DNA of 64,000 nucleotides from Gammaproteobacteria bacterium (GCA_026004975.1 BPKE01000001.1:561788-625787), one strand, 5' to 3'. Shown: positions 8,511 through 17,738, counted from the first letter of the stretch. Program-made: numbers and translations. The notes: a model not told the origin generated them from the sequence alone.

Positions 8511-9503
8511 TCAGGCCGCGGGAAAGAGTTCGGCGGCGAGGGATCGCAGGGCGGCGAGGCTTTGCCGGCCGACGGCGGCCTGGTCGAGGGCCTGGCGCCA
8601 GCGGCGCGCGCCGGGCCGGCCCCGGCCGAGGGCGGCGAGGTGGCGCAGGACGCGGCGCAGGGGCACGCCGCGGCGCTGTTCGGCGGCGGCGTAGTCCAGG
8701 GCATCGGCAACGACGTCGTACAGGGCCGGCGGCGGCCGCCCGAACAACACGCGGGCGATGTCGATCAGTTCGGTGGGGGCTTCGCAGGCGGCACGGCCGA
8801 TCATGACGCCGTCGACGTGGGCGAGCTGGGCGAGACAGTCGGCGACGCCGCGCAGGCCGCCGTTGACGACGATCTGCAGTTCCGGGCGGTCGCGCTTGAG
8901 GCGCCAGACCCGCGCATGATCCAAGGGCGGGATGCTGCGGTTTTTCTTGGGGTCCAGACCGTTGAGCCAGGCTTTGCGGGCATGGATGATGAACGTGCGG
9001 CAGCCGGCGGCGGCGACGGTGTCGACGAAGCGCAGCAGGTCTTCGTAGCGGTCGAGTTCGTCGACGCCGAGGCGGGTCTTGACGGTGACGGGCAGGCCGG
9101 CCTCGCGCATGGCCTCGACGCAGTCGGCGACACGCTCGGGTTCACGCATCAGGCAGGCGCCGAAGCGGCCGGCCTGGACGCGGTCGCTGGGGCAACCGAC
9201 GTTGATGTTGACTTCGCAGTAACCGAATTGGCGGGCGTAGCCCGCGCCGCGGGCCATGAGCTCGGGCTCGGCGCCGCCCAGTTGCAGGGCGAGGGGGCGC
9301 TCGGCCGGGTGGTGCTCGAGCAGGGTTTCGGGCGCGCCGTGGTAGAGCGCCCGGGCGGTGATCATCTCGGTGTAGAGCAGCGCGTCCGGGAACAGTCGGC
9401 GCAGGACGTAGCGACCGTGCCGGTCGGTGTAGCCCATCATCGGCGCGATGCAGAAACGCCGGTCGGGTTCCTCAAGAGGCCGGGGACGAAGGCTCGCGGA
9501 CAT
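8511..9503 (-). CDS. dusA: tRNA-dihydrouridine(20/20a) synthase DusA
   Basis: A flavin (FMN) enzyme that reduces uridines in the tRNA D-loop using NADPH. It has 330 residues, the normal length. The start RRFCIAPMMGYTDRHGRYV is the family's first barrel strand. VNINVGCPSDRVQAGRFGACLM contains the active-site Cys in GACLM, and the spacing is that of DusA rather than DusB/C. FIIHARKAWLNGLDPKKNR and VNGGL, with GVMIGRAA, give the phosphate-binding end of the TIM barrel. The C-terminal helical domain is present. Its start overlaps the 3' end of the upstream secreted-protein gene by about 32 bp, which suggests translational coupling. Confidence 0.96.
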   Translation of the reverse strand: MSASLRPRPLEEPDRRFCIAPMMGYTDRHGRYVLRRLFPDALLYTEMITARALYHGAPETLLEHHPAERPLALQLGGAEPELMARGAGYARQFGYCEVNINVGCPSDRVQAGRFGACLMREPERVADCVEAMREAGLPVTVKTRLGVDELDRYEDLLRFVDTVAAAGCRTFIIHARKAWLNGLDPKKNRSIPPLDHARVWRLKRDRPELQIVVNGGLRGVADCLAQLAHVDGVMIGRAACEAPTELIDIARVLFGRPPPALYDVVADALDYAAAEQRRGVPLRRVLRHLAALGRGRPGARRWRQALDQAAVGRQSLAALRSLAAELFPAA

Positions 9504-10116
9504 AGACTTCGACGACGCGCAGCGGGCGCCCGAAGCGCGGCGAGCGGATGATGCGCTCGACGACCAGGCGGGCGCCGTCCTCTTCCAGGTGCAGTTGCTC
9601 CAGGACGCGGATGCCGACGTTGCTGTTGGATTCGATCACCAGCCGGCCGTCCTCCTCCCAGCCGGCGAGCATCAGGCTGCGCACCTGGCGATCGCTCAAG
9701 GCCAGGACGGTGTCTTCGCCTTGGCCGCAGCCGGGGCAGATGCGCCGGCGACGCCCGTCCCTGTAGACCAGTTCCAATGCATCGCCCGCGGCCTCGATGC
9801 GCTCGAGGGGCACGAGGGGACTGATCCGGTCGACGCTGTCTGCGAGCCGCTCGACTTCTTCGGGCGGCGGGCGCAGGCGCTTGATGCCGACGACGGCGCG
9901 GCGGCCGTCGGGGGTGACGATCTCACGCGCTTCGCTGTGATCGACGACCACCAGGGCCTCTTCGAGCTGTTTGCGCAAAGGATCGCCTTCGCCTTCTTCG
10001 GCGAGCAGGCGCCAGACGCCCGTCAGGTCGGCGGGCGCGGGGGCGGCCGCCGTCAAGAATCCGACGCCGACCAGGAGGAAAAACGAAAGCACGCGGTTGC
10101 AAACGCGGCGAGGCAT
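9472..10116 (-). CDS. Hypothetical secreted protein (214 aa)
   Basis: Family not recognised. The N-terminus (MPRRVCNRV followed by the hydrophobic LSFFLLVGVGFLTAAAPAPA) is a signal peptide with likely cleavage near Ala-Pro-Ala, so the mature protein is periplasmic or outer-membrane associated. The mature part begins DLTGVWRLL and contains a CPGCG pair that could hold a metal or form a disulfide. The ATG at 10116 was chosen over one at 10143 because it begins directly at the basic n-region. It is transcribed with dusA (32-bp overlap) and diverges from rpfF across a 246-bp gap. Confidence 0.7.
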   Translation of the reverse strand: MPRRVCNRVLSFFLLVGVGFLTAAAPAPADLTGVWRLLAEEGEGDPLRKQLEEALVVVDHSEAREIVTPDGRRAVVGIKRLRPPPEEVERLADSVDRISPLVPLERIEAAGDALELVYRDGRRRRICPGCGQGEDTVLALSDRQVRSLMLAGWEEDGRLVIESNSNVGIRVLEQLHLEEDGARLVVERIIRSPRFGRPLRVVEVYVREPSSPAS

Positions 10117-10169
10117 GGCTGCACTGTACCGAAATCCGCGCAAATGTCCATCGCTTCACAAAGTGGTCA

Positions 10170-10197
10170 TTGCGCGGCGGAACGATGATTGCATAAT
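10170..10197 (+). promoter_or_regulatory. Candidate sigma-70 promoter for rpfF
   Basis: TTGCGC at 10170-10175, a 16-base spacer and CATAAT at 10192-10197 make a reasonable sigma-70-like promoter pointing at rpfF. It would start transcription near 10204 and give a 5' leader of about 160 bases before the ATG at 10363. I see no obvious operator or riboswitch fold in the leader. Confidence 0.4.
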
Positions 10198-10362
10198 GGA
10201 GAGCAAGGATGTTCGTACACCGCGACCGGCGGCGGAAGGATGAACGGCCGGGAACCAAGAGCGGTTTGGCGGGCGCGTGCGCCGGCGGCCGCGGCATGGC
10301 GGACACCCCGAGCGGGTCACCCGCGATTGGACGTTTCTTGGTTAAGCAAAAGGAGTATTGCC

Positions 10363-11256
10363 ATGGCCACCGTCAAGCTCATCGATCCCCTGCCCGCCGC
10401 CGCGCGCGGCCACACGCTCCCCGAACTGGGTGAATACAGCCAGTTGGATTTGTACTACGAGGCGGAGTTGCGCCTGCATTGGTGCCGGCTGCATCCCAAG
10501 CCGCAACCCTGCTTCAACCCGACCATCCTGGCGGAGCTCAACCGCCTGCACGCGGCCCTGAAGGACTTGAACGGCGAGGGGGCATCGCCGGATGCACCGG
10601 TGCGCTTCCAGGTGCTGGCCTCGAGCCTGCCGGGGGTGTTCAACCTCGGCGGCGATCTGAGGCTGTTCAAGCGCCTGATCGAGGCCGGCGACCGCGCGAC
10701 GCTGCGGCGCTACGCTTACGCCTGCATCGAGGCGATCCACCACAGCGTCACCTTGCACCACCACGGCATCACGCAGATCGCGCTGGTGCAGGGGGACGCC
10801 CTGGGCGGCGGCTTCGAGGGCGCCCTGTCGGCGCAGGTGTTGATCGCCGAGCGCTCGAGCAAGCTCGGTCTTCCGGAGGTGTTGTTCAACCTGTTCCCGG
10901 GCATGGGCGCCTACAGCCTGCTGTCGCGCCGGATCGGACCGGCGGCCGCGGAACGGATGATCCTGAGCGGGCGCTTGTACGGGGCCGAGGAGTTGTACGA
11001 GATGGGCGTGGTGGACGTGCTGGCCGAGGACGGCCAGGGCGAGCTGGCGGTCTACGACTATGTCCAGAAGGAGAACCGCAACCGCAACGCCATCCAGGCC
11101 CTGCGCCGGGTCAGGGACCGCTGCCAGCCGGTGACCTGGGAGGAATTGCGCGACATCGTGGAGATCTGGGTGGAGGCGGCGCTGAAGTTGACGGACCGGG
11201 ATCTGCGCATGATGGAACGGCTGGTGGGCCGGCAGAGCCGCGCCAAGGCCGGCTGA
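10363..11256 (+). CDS. rpfF: DSF (diffusible signal factor) synthase, RpfF family crotonase
   Basis: RpfF makes cis-2-unsaturated fatty-acid signals from acyl-ACP by combined dehydratase and thioesterase activity. The 297 residues match the Xanthomonas family length (about 289) and its diagnostic blocks: PGVFNLGGDLRLFKRLIEAG (residues 90-109), LVQGDALGGGFEGALSAQ (141-158), GLPEVLFNLFPGMGAYS (169-185) and MERLVGRQSR at the end. The two catalytic Glu residues are present as E152 (GGGFE) and E172 (GLPE), which separates it from ordinary enoyl-CoA hydratases. The ATG at 10363 has AGGAG 7 bases upstream; the longer frame from 10189 lacks family sequence. It converges on the rpfC-like kinase gene with a 12-bp gap, the arrangement seen in Xanthomonas. 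Confidence 0.93.
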   Translation: MATVKLIDPLPAAARGHTLPELGEYSQLDLYYEAELRLHWCRLHPKPQPCFNPTILAELNRLHAALKDLNGEGASPDAPVRFQVLASSLPGVFNLGGDLRLFKRLIEAGDRATLRRYAYACIEAIHHSVTLHHHGITQIALVQGDALGGGFEGALSAQVLIAERSSKLGLPEVLFNLFPGMGAYSLLSRRIGPAAAERMILSGRLYGAEELYEMGVVDVLAEDGQGELAVYDYVQKENRNRNAIQALRRVRDRCQPVTWEELRDIVEIWVEAALKLTDRDLRMMERLVGRQSRAKAG

Positions 11257-11268
11257 GCACGCCCGGGG

Positions 11269-14211
11269 TCAGCGCTCGTCGGCCAGCCGGCGGGCGACGG
11301 CCTCGCAGGAGCGTTCCAGCAGCGAGGCGAGGCGCGCCAGCAGGTCGCGGCGCGCCGCCGGCTCGAGCTCGGCCAGCCGTCGCTCGGCGTCTTCGCACAG
11401 GGCGACCAGGCGCACGGCACCGAAACACGCCGCGGCGCCCTTGAGGCGGTGCAGCTCGCTGCGCGCCTCATGCCAGTCGCCGCGGTCGGCCGCCTCGGCG
11501 GCGCGGGCCAGTTGCTCGGCGCCTTCCCGGCTGAACCGATCCAGCAGGTCGCGGAAGAACGCACGCTTCATGCCCTGGTCGGTGAACTGGCGCACGACGT
11601 TGCCGTCGATCAATTCGTCCCGGTCGCCGAGATCCAAAGGCCGCACGGCGGCGCCGGCGCCGGCGTGGCGCACCGCTTCACGCCGACCGCCGGCGAGCTC
11701 GGCGATGAGCGCCAGCAGGCCGCGGTTGTCCACCGGCTTGGTGAGCACCGCGTCGGCACCGGCCTCTTCGCAGACCCGGCGGGTTTCGGGGGTGGCGTCG
11801 GCGGTGAGGACGATCAGTGGCAAGGCGCGCAGGTCGGCGCGGAAGCGGCACAGCTTGACGATGTCCAGTCCGCTCACGCCCGGCATGTTCATGTCGAGGA
11901 TGGCCAGGTCGAAATCGTTGTTTTCCAAGGCGTCGAGGGCCGCTTCGCCGTCGGCGGCGATGACGACCTCGTGGCCGACCTTGCCGAGCAGGGATTGCAT
12001 GAGCACCTGGTTGACGGGCGTGTCTTCGGCGACCAGGATGCGCAGGCGGTGCTCGGAACGGTTGCGGTAATAGCGCTCCAGGGACACGACGTTGTCGGCG
12101 GCGGCCGGCTGTTCCAGGGCGATGTAGTGGGCGACGCGACACAACACCGGCCATTGCAAGGGCTTGGTGAGGACCCAGTCGAAGCCGCGCCGCCGCCACG
12201 ACTCGGGCCGGCTGTCCAGGGAGCCCGGCCCGAGCAGCACGGCGCGCCACAAGCGCCGGCGGCCGCCGCTGGACAGGGCCGGCAAGGCGGCCGCGGCGGC
12301 GGCCTGGGCGACGCCGAACAGGGCGAGGATCGGCGGTTCGATGCGCCCGCCGGCAAGCGCGGCGCGCAAGGCGGCGACGTCGGGCAGCCGCTGGATGCGC
12401 AGGCCGGCGGCGTCGAGCAGCTCGTCTTCCGGCGCCGGCGGCCGCCCGAAGGCGACCAGGGTGAGGGCGGCCAGCTCGCGCTGCGCGCGGTCGCCGTCAC
12501 CGACCGCACGCAGGGGCAGGCGCACGGTGAAGGTGGTGCCGATGCCCTCCTCGCTTTGCAGTTCGATGACGCCGCCCATGGCGTCGACGATCTGGCGCAC
12601 GATGCTCATGCCCAGGCCGGTGCCGCCGTAGCGGCGGGTGACCGAGGCATCGGCCTGGACGAAGGGCTCGAAGATCTTTTCGCGCCGGTCGGCGGGGATG
12701 CCGATGCCGGTGTCCTGCACTTCGAAGACCAGCCGGCGGGGGGCGTCGCGCTCGAGCGTGACGGTCAGGTCGACGCCGCCCTTTTCCGTGAACTTGAGGG
12801 CGTTGCCGAGCAGGTTGACGAGGATCTGCTTGAGCCGCGCCGCATCGCCTTGCCACTCGATGGGCACGATCGGGTCGAGGTGGATTTCGAACGCCAACCC
12901 CTTCTGCTGGGCCTGGTTGGCGAACACCGTCTCGACGTCGTGGAGCAGTTCGTACAGGTCGAAGCGTTCTTCGTACAACTGCAGGCGGCCGGCCTCGATC
13001 TTGGAGATGTCGAGGATGCGCTCGATCATGCCGAGCAGCAGGCGCGCCGAGGCGTGGATGCGTTCGGCGTGACGGCGGTGCTCGGGCGCGATGCGCTCGT
13101 CCATGAGCAGGTCGGCCAGGCCGATCACGGCGTGCAAGGGCGTGCGCAGCTCGTGGCTCATGTTCGCCAGGAACCGGCTCTTGGCGCGATTGGCTTCGTT
13201 GGCGCGCTCGATGGCGGCGTTCAACTTGCGCAGCAGAGTGACCATGTAGAGCGGCAGGGCGAGCAGGATCAACGCGAAGCTGAGCACCAGCATGGCGTGT
13301 TGGCGCCAGTAGGGGCTGGCGACCAGGATGGCGACGAAACCGACCAGGCTGAAGGCCTCGGCGACGTACAGGCTGCGCACGCCGTAACGCAGGCCGTTGC
13401 CCATCGTCACCCACAGGTAGACACCGAGCATCGGCGCGGCGAGTTCGCCGCAACGCGCCAGCACGACGGTGGTGATGCCGGTGTCCAGGACGAGGCCGAG
13501 CAGACGTCGCCACGGCACGATGTGCTCGGGCCGCACCAGGATGGTCCACAGCAGCACGGCCCCGAGCCACACGCCGACGCCGGAGACGACCGCGGCGAAG
13601 ACCATTTCCGGGCCGACGCCGCGCGCCGCATGCCAACCGAAGTAGGCGACGAAGACGCCGCCGATGACCAGGCGGATCAGCGCCTGCTCGTGCTCGGAGT
13701 CGGCGCGCTCCGCCAGGGCGCGCACGGCCCGGCCGGCCAGCAGCACGCCGAGGGCCATGAACAGACCGTGGACGAGCGCCGCCGGGGCGGGGTCGAGCGC
13801 CCGGAGGTGAAAGACCAGGCTGGCGAGGCCGGCCGGCAGGGCGGCGGCGAAGGCCGAGGCGGCGGCGACGGCGGGGCCGGCGCGCCGATGCGCGGCGACC
13901 AGCAGGCCCGCCGGCAGGGCGGCCAGGGGCGCGAGCGGCGGCGGCAACAACCCCCACAGGGCGCCGGCCAGGACCTGGTCGGCGACCGCGGCCAGGCTGG
14001 CGTGCAGGGGGTCAGCGGGTGCGCGGCGGGCGATGAACCAGGCGGCGAGAACGAGCGGCGGAAGCAGCAGGGGCCAGGGCGCCGACGCGCGCCAGGCGCA
14101 GGCCAGGGCGAGCGCCACGGCCAGCACCGCGCGCAGCACCGGCCCGGCCGCGGCGCGCACCGGCCGGCGCAACACGCGGGCGAGCCACCGCGGCGGGTGG
14201 TTGCCGGTCAT
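11269..14211 (-). CDS. rpfC: RpfC-like hybrid sensor histidine kinase (membrane sensor, HK, REC, HPt)
   Basis: Likely DSF receptor. The 980 residues show: an extra hydrophobic N-terminal block (1-165), then the RpfC-type five-helix sensor (about 170-328, beginning RADSEHEQALIRL and containing YLWVTMGNGLRYG), a dimerisation/phosphoacceptor domain with H353 in MSHELRTP, an ATPase domain with N-box LVNLLGNALKF, DTGIGI and GTGLGM, a poorly conserved middle (575-725), a receiver with D773 in ILDMNMPG and K825 in TKP, and a C-terminal HPt with H921 in HRLKGAAACFG. In Xanthomonas the receiver also binds and restrains RpfF. GGGGAGGG lies just before the ATG. It follows yjbQ by 92 bp. No rpfG (HD-GYP regulator) is adjacent. 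Confidence 0.9.
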   Translation of the reverse strand: MTGNHPPRWLARVLRRPVRAAAGPVLRAVLAVALALACAWRASAPWPLLLPPLVLAAWFIARRAPADPLHASLAAVADQVLAGALWGLLPPPLAPLAALPAGLLVAAHRRAGPAVAAASAFAAALPAGLASLVFHLRALDPAPAALVHGLFMALGVLLAGRAVRALAERADSEHEQALIRLVIGGVFVAYFGWHAARGVGPEMVFAAVVSGVGVWLGAVLLWTILVRPEHIVPWRRLLGLVLDTGITTVVLARCGELAAPMLGVYLWVTMGNGLRYGVRSLYVAEAFSLVGFVAILVASPYWRQHAMLVLSFALILLALPLYMVTLLRKLNAAIERANEANRAKSRFLANMSHELRTPLHAVIGLADLLMDERIAPEHRRHAERIHASARLLLGMIERILDISKIEAGRLQLYEERFDLYELLHDVETVFANQAQQKGLAFEIHLDPIVPIEWQGDAARLKQILVNLLGNALKFTEKGGVDLTVTLERDAPRRLVFEVQDTGIGIPADRREKIFEPFVQADASVTRRYGGTGLGMSIVRQIVDAMGGVIELQSEEGIGTTFTVRLPLRAVGDGDRAQRELAALTLVAFGRPPAPEDELLDAAGLRIQRLPDVAALRAALAGGRIEPPILALFGVAQAAAAAALPALSSGGRRRLWRAVLLGPGSLDSRPESWRRRGFDWVLTKPLQWPVLCRVAHYIALEQPAAADNVVSLERYYRNRSEHRLRILVAEDTPVNQVLMQSLLGKVGHEVVIAADGEAALDALENNDFDLAILDMNMPGVSGLDIVKLCRFRADLRALPLIVLTADATPETRRVCEEAGADAVLTKPVDNRGLLALIAELAGGRREAVRHAGAGAAVRPLDLGDRDELIDGNVVRQFTDQGMKRAFFRDLLDRFSREGAEQLARAAEAADRGDWHEARSELHRLKGAAACFGAVRLVALCEDAERRLAELEPAARRDLLARLASLLERSCEAVARRLADER

Positions 14212-14303
14212 GAGCCCTCCCCTTCAGCGTCGGCTTTGCCACGTCACCGTCCCTGTGTCTTCTCGGCCGCATCCCTTCCGGACTTTATAACGCATGCACC
14301 GTT

Positions 14304-14714
14304 TCAGTCGTAAACCGTCACCCACAGCAGGCGCTCGCCGGCCCGGTGGCGGTGTTCGTAGACGAACACGCCCTGCCAGGTGCCGAGCGCCAGACGCCCC
14401 TGGTGCACGGGCAGGGTGAGGCTGCAGCCGGTGAGCACGCTGCGCAGATGCGCCGCCATGTCGTCGGGGCCTTCGATGCGGTGGCGGTAGCGCGGATCGC
14501 CGTCGGGGGCGAGCCGCGCCAGGAAGTCCTCGAGGTCGGCCCGCACCGTGGGGTCGGCGTTCTCGCAGAGGATCAGCGAAGCGCTGGTGTGGGCGAGGAA
14601 CACGTGGCACAGGCCGGTCTGGACGCCGGATTCGGCGACCATGGCCTCCAGGCGGCCGGTGATGTCGTGGCAGCCGCGGCGACCGGTGGCGACGTGCAGG
14701 GCGCGGCGGAACAT
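14304..14714 (-). CDS. YjbQ/UPF0047 family protein (secondary thiamine-phosphate synthase-like)
   Basis: A small (136 aa) protein of the widespread YjbQ family; in vitro and genetic work on relatives links it to a weak thiamine-phosphate synthase activity, but its true role is unsettled. The signature is clear: GLCHVFLAHTSASLILCENAD in the middle and LGTWQGVFVYEHRHR at the end, with conserved His residues thought to bind a metal. Its ATG overlaps the ffh stop (TGATG), so translation is coupled to ffh. Confidence 0.9.
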   Translation of the reverse strand: MFRRALHVATGRRGCHDITGRLEAMVAESGVQTGLCHVFLAHTSASLILCENADPTVRADLEDFLARLAPDGDPRYRHRIEGPDDMAAHLRSVLTGCSLTLPVHQGRLALGTWQGVFVYEHRHRAGERLLWVTVYD

Positions 14715-16066
14715 CAGCGGCCGCGCCCCATGCCGCCCAGACCGCGCATCAGCCGCTTCACGCCGCCGCCGGACAGGCGCTTGACCATCTTGGCCATTTC
14801 CCGGTGCTGCTTGAGCAACTGGTTGACGGCTTGGACTTCCACACCGGCGCCGCGGGCGATGCGCCGCTTGCGCGAGGCGTCGAGGATCTGCGGCCGCCGG
14901 CGCTCCTCCGGGGTCATCGAGTCGATGATGCCGATCATGCGCCGGGTGCGCTTCTCGCCCTCGGCCAAGCGGGCCGCGTCGGTGCCGGCGCGCAGCTTCG
15001 TCGGCAGCTTGTCGAGCAAGGCGCCGAGCCCGCCCAGTTGCTCCATCTGGCGCAATTGCTCGCGCAGGTCGGCCAGGTCGAAGCCCTTGCCGCGCTCGAT
15101 CTTGCGCGCCAGCCGCTCGGCCTGGCCGGCGTCGATGCGCTGCTGGGCCGTCTCGATCAGGCCGAGGACGTCGCCCATGCCGAGGATGCGTTCGGCCATG
15201 CGCTTGGGATCGAAGGGTTCCAGCGCGTCCGGGGTTTCGCCGCGGCCGATGAATTTGATCGGCTTGCCGGTGACCACCCGCACCGACAGGGCCGCGCCGC
15301 CGCGGGCGTCGCCGTCGGCCTTGGTGAGGATCACACCGGTCAGTGGCAGCACGCGGTCGAAGGCGGCGGCGGCCTGCAGGGCATCCTGGCCCATCATGCA
15401 GTCCACCACGAACAAGGTCTCGACCGGCTCGAGCCGGGCGTGCAGGGCCTGGATCTCGGCCATCATCGCCTCGTCCACGTGCAACCGTCCGGCCGAGTCG
15501 ACGATCAACACGTCGGCGAAGGCGCGACGGGCTTCGGCCCGCGCCGCCTCGGCGAGCGAGGCCGGCTCGGCGCCGGCGGCGGGCGGCAGGTACTCGGCGC
15601 CGACCCGCTCGGCGAGGCGCTCGAGCTGCTCCATCGCCGCCGGCCGGTACACGTCGCAGCTCGCCAGGGCGACGCGCTTTTTGTGGCGCTCGCGCAGATG
15701 CAGGGCCAGCTTGGCGGCGGTGGTGGTCTTGCCGGCGCCTTGCAAACCGGCCAGGAGGATCACCGCCGGCGGTTGCGCCGCCAGATTCAGACCGGCCGCG
15801 TCGCCGCCCATCAGCGCCACCAGCTCGTCGCGCACCAGCTTGATCACGGTCTGGCCGGGGTTGAGGCCGGTCAGCACCGCTTCGCCGCGGGCGCGTTCGC
15901 GCAGCCGCTCGATGAAGTCCCGCGCCACCGGCAGGGCGACGTCGGCCTCCAGCAGGGCCATGCGCACGCGGCGCAGCGCCTGGTCGACGTCGGCCTCGGT
16001 CAGCCGGCCGCGGCCGCGCAAGGCGTCCAGGGCGGTGGTCAGGCGTTGGGTCAGGGTGTCGAACAT
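14714..16066 (-). CDS. ffh: Signal recognition particle protein Ffh
   Basis: The GTPase subunit of the bacterial SRP, which pairs with 4.5S RNA and FtsY to deliver nascent membrane proteins. It has 450 residues: an N domain starting MFDTLTQRLTTAL, a G domain with LAGLQGAGKTTTAAKLA (G1), DVYRPAA, DSAGRLHVDE (G3) and TKADGDARGG (G4), and an M domain with the methionine-rich and RNA-binding regions (RRMIGIIDSMT, RRKRIARG-type sequence). It ends GLGGMGRGR, a typical tail. It follows the phosphodiesterase gene by 25 bp and is divergent from ypjD, as in many gammaproteobacteria. Confidence 0.98.
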   Translation of the reverse strand: MFDTLTQRLTTALDALRGRGRLTEADVDQALRRVRMALLEADVALPVARDFIERLRERARGEAVLTGLNPGQTVIKLVRDELVALMGGDAAGLNLAAQPPAVILLAGLQGAGKTTTAAKLALHLRERHKKRVALASCDVYRPAAMEQLERLAERVGAEYLPPAAGAEPASLAEAARAEARRAFADVLIVDSAGRLHVDEAMMAEIQALHARLEPVETLFVVDCMMGQDALQAAAAFDRVLPLTGVILTKADGDARGGAALSVRVVTGKPIKFIGRGETPDALEPFDPKRMAERILGMGDVLGLIETAQQRIDAGQAERLARKIERGKGFDLADLREQLRQMEQLGGLGALLDKLPTKLRAGTDAARLAEGEKRTRRMIGIIDSMTPEERRRPQILDASRKRRIARGAGVEVQAVNQLLKQHREMAKMVKRLSGGGVKRLMRGLGGMGRGR

Positions 16067-16091
16067 GGACCTCGTCTCGATTCCGGTTCGT

Positions 16092-16859
16092 TCAAAGCCG
16101 CAAGGTTTCCCCGTCGCGCAGCGCGCGCCAGCGGCGGCCGGCCAGCGCCCCGCGGCATTCGGCGAGGATGGTCGCCTCCTCGCCGGGCTTGAGATGAGTC
16201 AACCAGATCCGCGGGCGGTGCCGCAACCGCGCCAGATCGGCCGCCAGGCTCGCCGGGCAATGGTGCCCGGCGCGCGCCGCCAGGCCCGCCTGCGCTTGCG
16301 GGAAGGCGCACTCGATGATCAGGGCGTCGAGCCGGTCGAGCGCGTCGAGCCGCCGCCAGAACGCCGGGTTGGCGCCGCTGTCGCCGCTGTAGGCGAGGCG
16401 GCGGCCCTCGCCCTCGACCAGGTAGCCGCAGGCCGGCACGGTGTGGGCGGCCGGCAGGGCGGTCAGGCGCAGACCGGGCTCGGGCTCGACCGTCTCGTCC
16501 CGCTCGATCGGCCGGTAACGCAAGGCCGGCGCGCGCCGGTCGGGCAAGGCGGCGAAATCCGGCCAGATCCGCCAGTTGAACACGTGCCGGCGCAGATCCT
16601 CGAGCACCGCCGCCGGGCCCCACACGGTCAGCGGCTCGCGCACCTGGCCGAAACGCGTGTCCAGCAGCAAGGGCAAGGCGGCGATGTGGTCCAGATGCGC
16701 ATGGCTCAGGAAAACGTGCGCGATCCGGGCGAGCTCCGCGAGCGGCAGGCGGCCGACGCCGGTGCCGGCGTCGAGCAACACCCGCTCCTGGATCAGAAAA
16801 CCGGTGGTGTGCAGTCCGGCGCCGATGCCGCCGCTGCACCCGAGCACTCGAATCCGCAT
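16092..16859 (-). CDS. MBL-fold hydrolase, class II 3',5'-cyclic-nucleotide phosphodiesterase-like
   Basis: A 255-residue metallo-beta-lactamase-fold protein. The metal site is LSHAHLDHIAALPLLLDTR, the HxHxDH motif in the form typical of class II cyclic-nucleotide phosphodiesterases; a later His (PAAHTVPACGY), the Asp in YSGDSG and the His in WLTHLKPGEE complete the two-metal site. The start MRIRVLGCSGG was chosen at 16859 because it begins the first beta strand of the fold; a longer frame adds only basic low-complexity residues. cAMP is the likely substrate by family, but other phosphodiester substrates are possible. It is the first gene of a run with ffh and yjbQ. Confidence 0.8.
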   Translation of the reverse strand: MRIRVLGCSGGIGAGLHTTGFLIQERVLLDAGTGVGRLPLAELARIAHVFLSHAHLDHIAALPLLLDTRFGQVREPLTVWGPAAVLEDLRRHVFNWRIWPDFAALPDRRAPALRYRPIERDETVEPEPGLRLTALPAAHTVPACGYLVEGEGRRLAYSGDSGANPAFWRRLDALDRLDALIIECAFPQAQAGLAARAGHHCPASLAADLARLRHRPRIWLTHLKPGEEATILAECRGALAGRRWRALRDGETLRL

Positions 16860-16963
16860 CCGTCCGCCCCGCCGGCGCCCGCCGGACACCGCACCGTTCG
16901 GCCCAAATGCTAACATAGCGGCGGCCGCGCCCGCCGCGCCGGCCCCGTCGCAGGGGAGCGATC

Positions 16964-17738
16964 ATGAAAACCGTCCTGCTGGCCGTCGCCACGCTCAGCT
17001 TCTACACCCTGGCGCTGATCCTCACCGCCATCGCCGCCCGCCGCCGCGCCCTGGGGGGCGCGGTGTTCGCCGGCGCGCTCGGCCTGCTGCTGCACGGCGT
17101 GCTGGTCGTGCAGGCGCTGCTGGACGACGGCGGCCTGCGCTTCGACCTGCCCGCCAGCCTGTTGCTGATCGCCTGGCTGGTGATGCTCGGCTGCCTGGTG
17201 CTGGCCCTGTTCCAGGCCCTGCCGGCCCTGCTGCTGATCGGCATCCCGGTCATCGCCCTGACCGTGGTCACCGCGCTGGGCCTGCCGCCGGCGGCGGTCG
17301 ATCCGCTGCACCCCGATCCCTGGCTGGACGCCCACGTGCTGCTGGCGGTGCTCGCCTACGCCAGCCTCAGCGTCGCCTGCCTGCTGGCCGTGCTGCTGGC
17401 GATCGCCGACCACCGCCTGCACAGCCACCGCCTCGGGCCGCGAGGCCGAGTGGCTGCCGCCGCTGGAAACGCTGGAGACCGCCCTGTTCCGCACCATCGC
17501 GGTCGGTTTCGGTCTGCTCACCCTGGCCCTGCTCAGCGGTTTCGCCTTCACCCGTGACTGGTTCAATCACAAGATCGTCTTCTCGGTGATCGCCTGGGTG
17601 GTGTTCGGCCTGCTGCTGCTCGGCCGCCACCGCGCCGGCTGGCGCGGGCAGACCGCGATCCGCTGGACGCTGGGCGGGATGTTCAGCCTGGCACTGGCCT
17701 ATCTGGGCACCAAGTGGGTGCTCGAATACCTGCGTTGA
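16964..17738 (+). pseudogene. ypjD: ypjD/CcsA-like inner-membrane protein, reading frame broken by one frameshift
   Basis: A multi-helix membrane protein related to the CcsA/CcmC cytochrome c assembly family, of unproven function; the gene is usually next to ffh. The first frame (from ATG 16964) gives the N-terminal helices and LDAHVLLAVLAYASLS, with the conserved His region. After HRLHSHR, near 17425-17441, the family sequence moves to another frame: PPLETLETALFRTIAVGF, FNHKIVFSVIAWVVF, GWRGQTAIRWTLGG, stop at 17736-17738. One extra base in the CCTCGGGCCGCGAGG run would explain it. With that corrected the protein would be of normal length, so a sequencing error is more likely than a dead gene. 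Confidence 0.85.

Noticed and set aside
10189-10362. N-terminal extension of rpfF from 10189
   Set aside because: The extra 58 residues match nothing in the family, and the ATG at 10363 has a good ribosome site.
11449-14313. A 954-codon ORF antisense to the rpfC-like gene
   Set aside because: High-GC third-position shadow; its translation is His/Gln/Gly-rich low complexity, while the opposite frame has every domain of a hybrid kinase.
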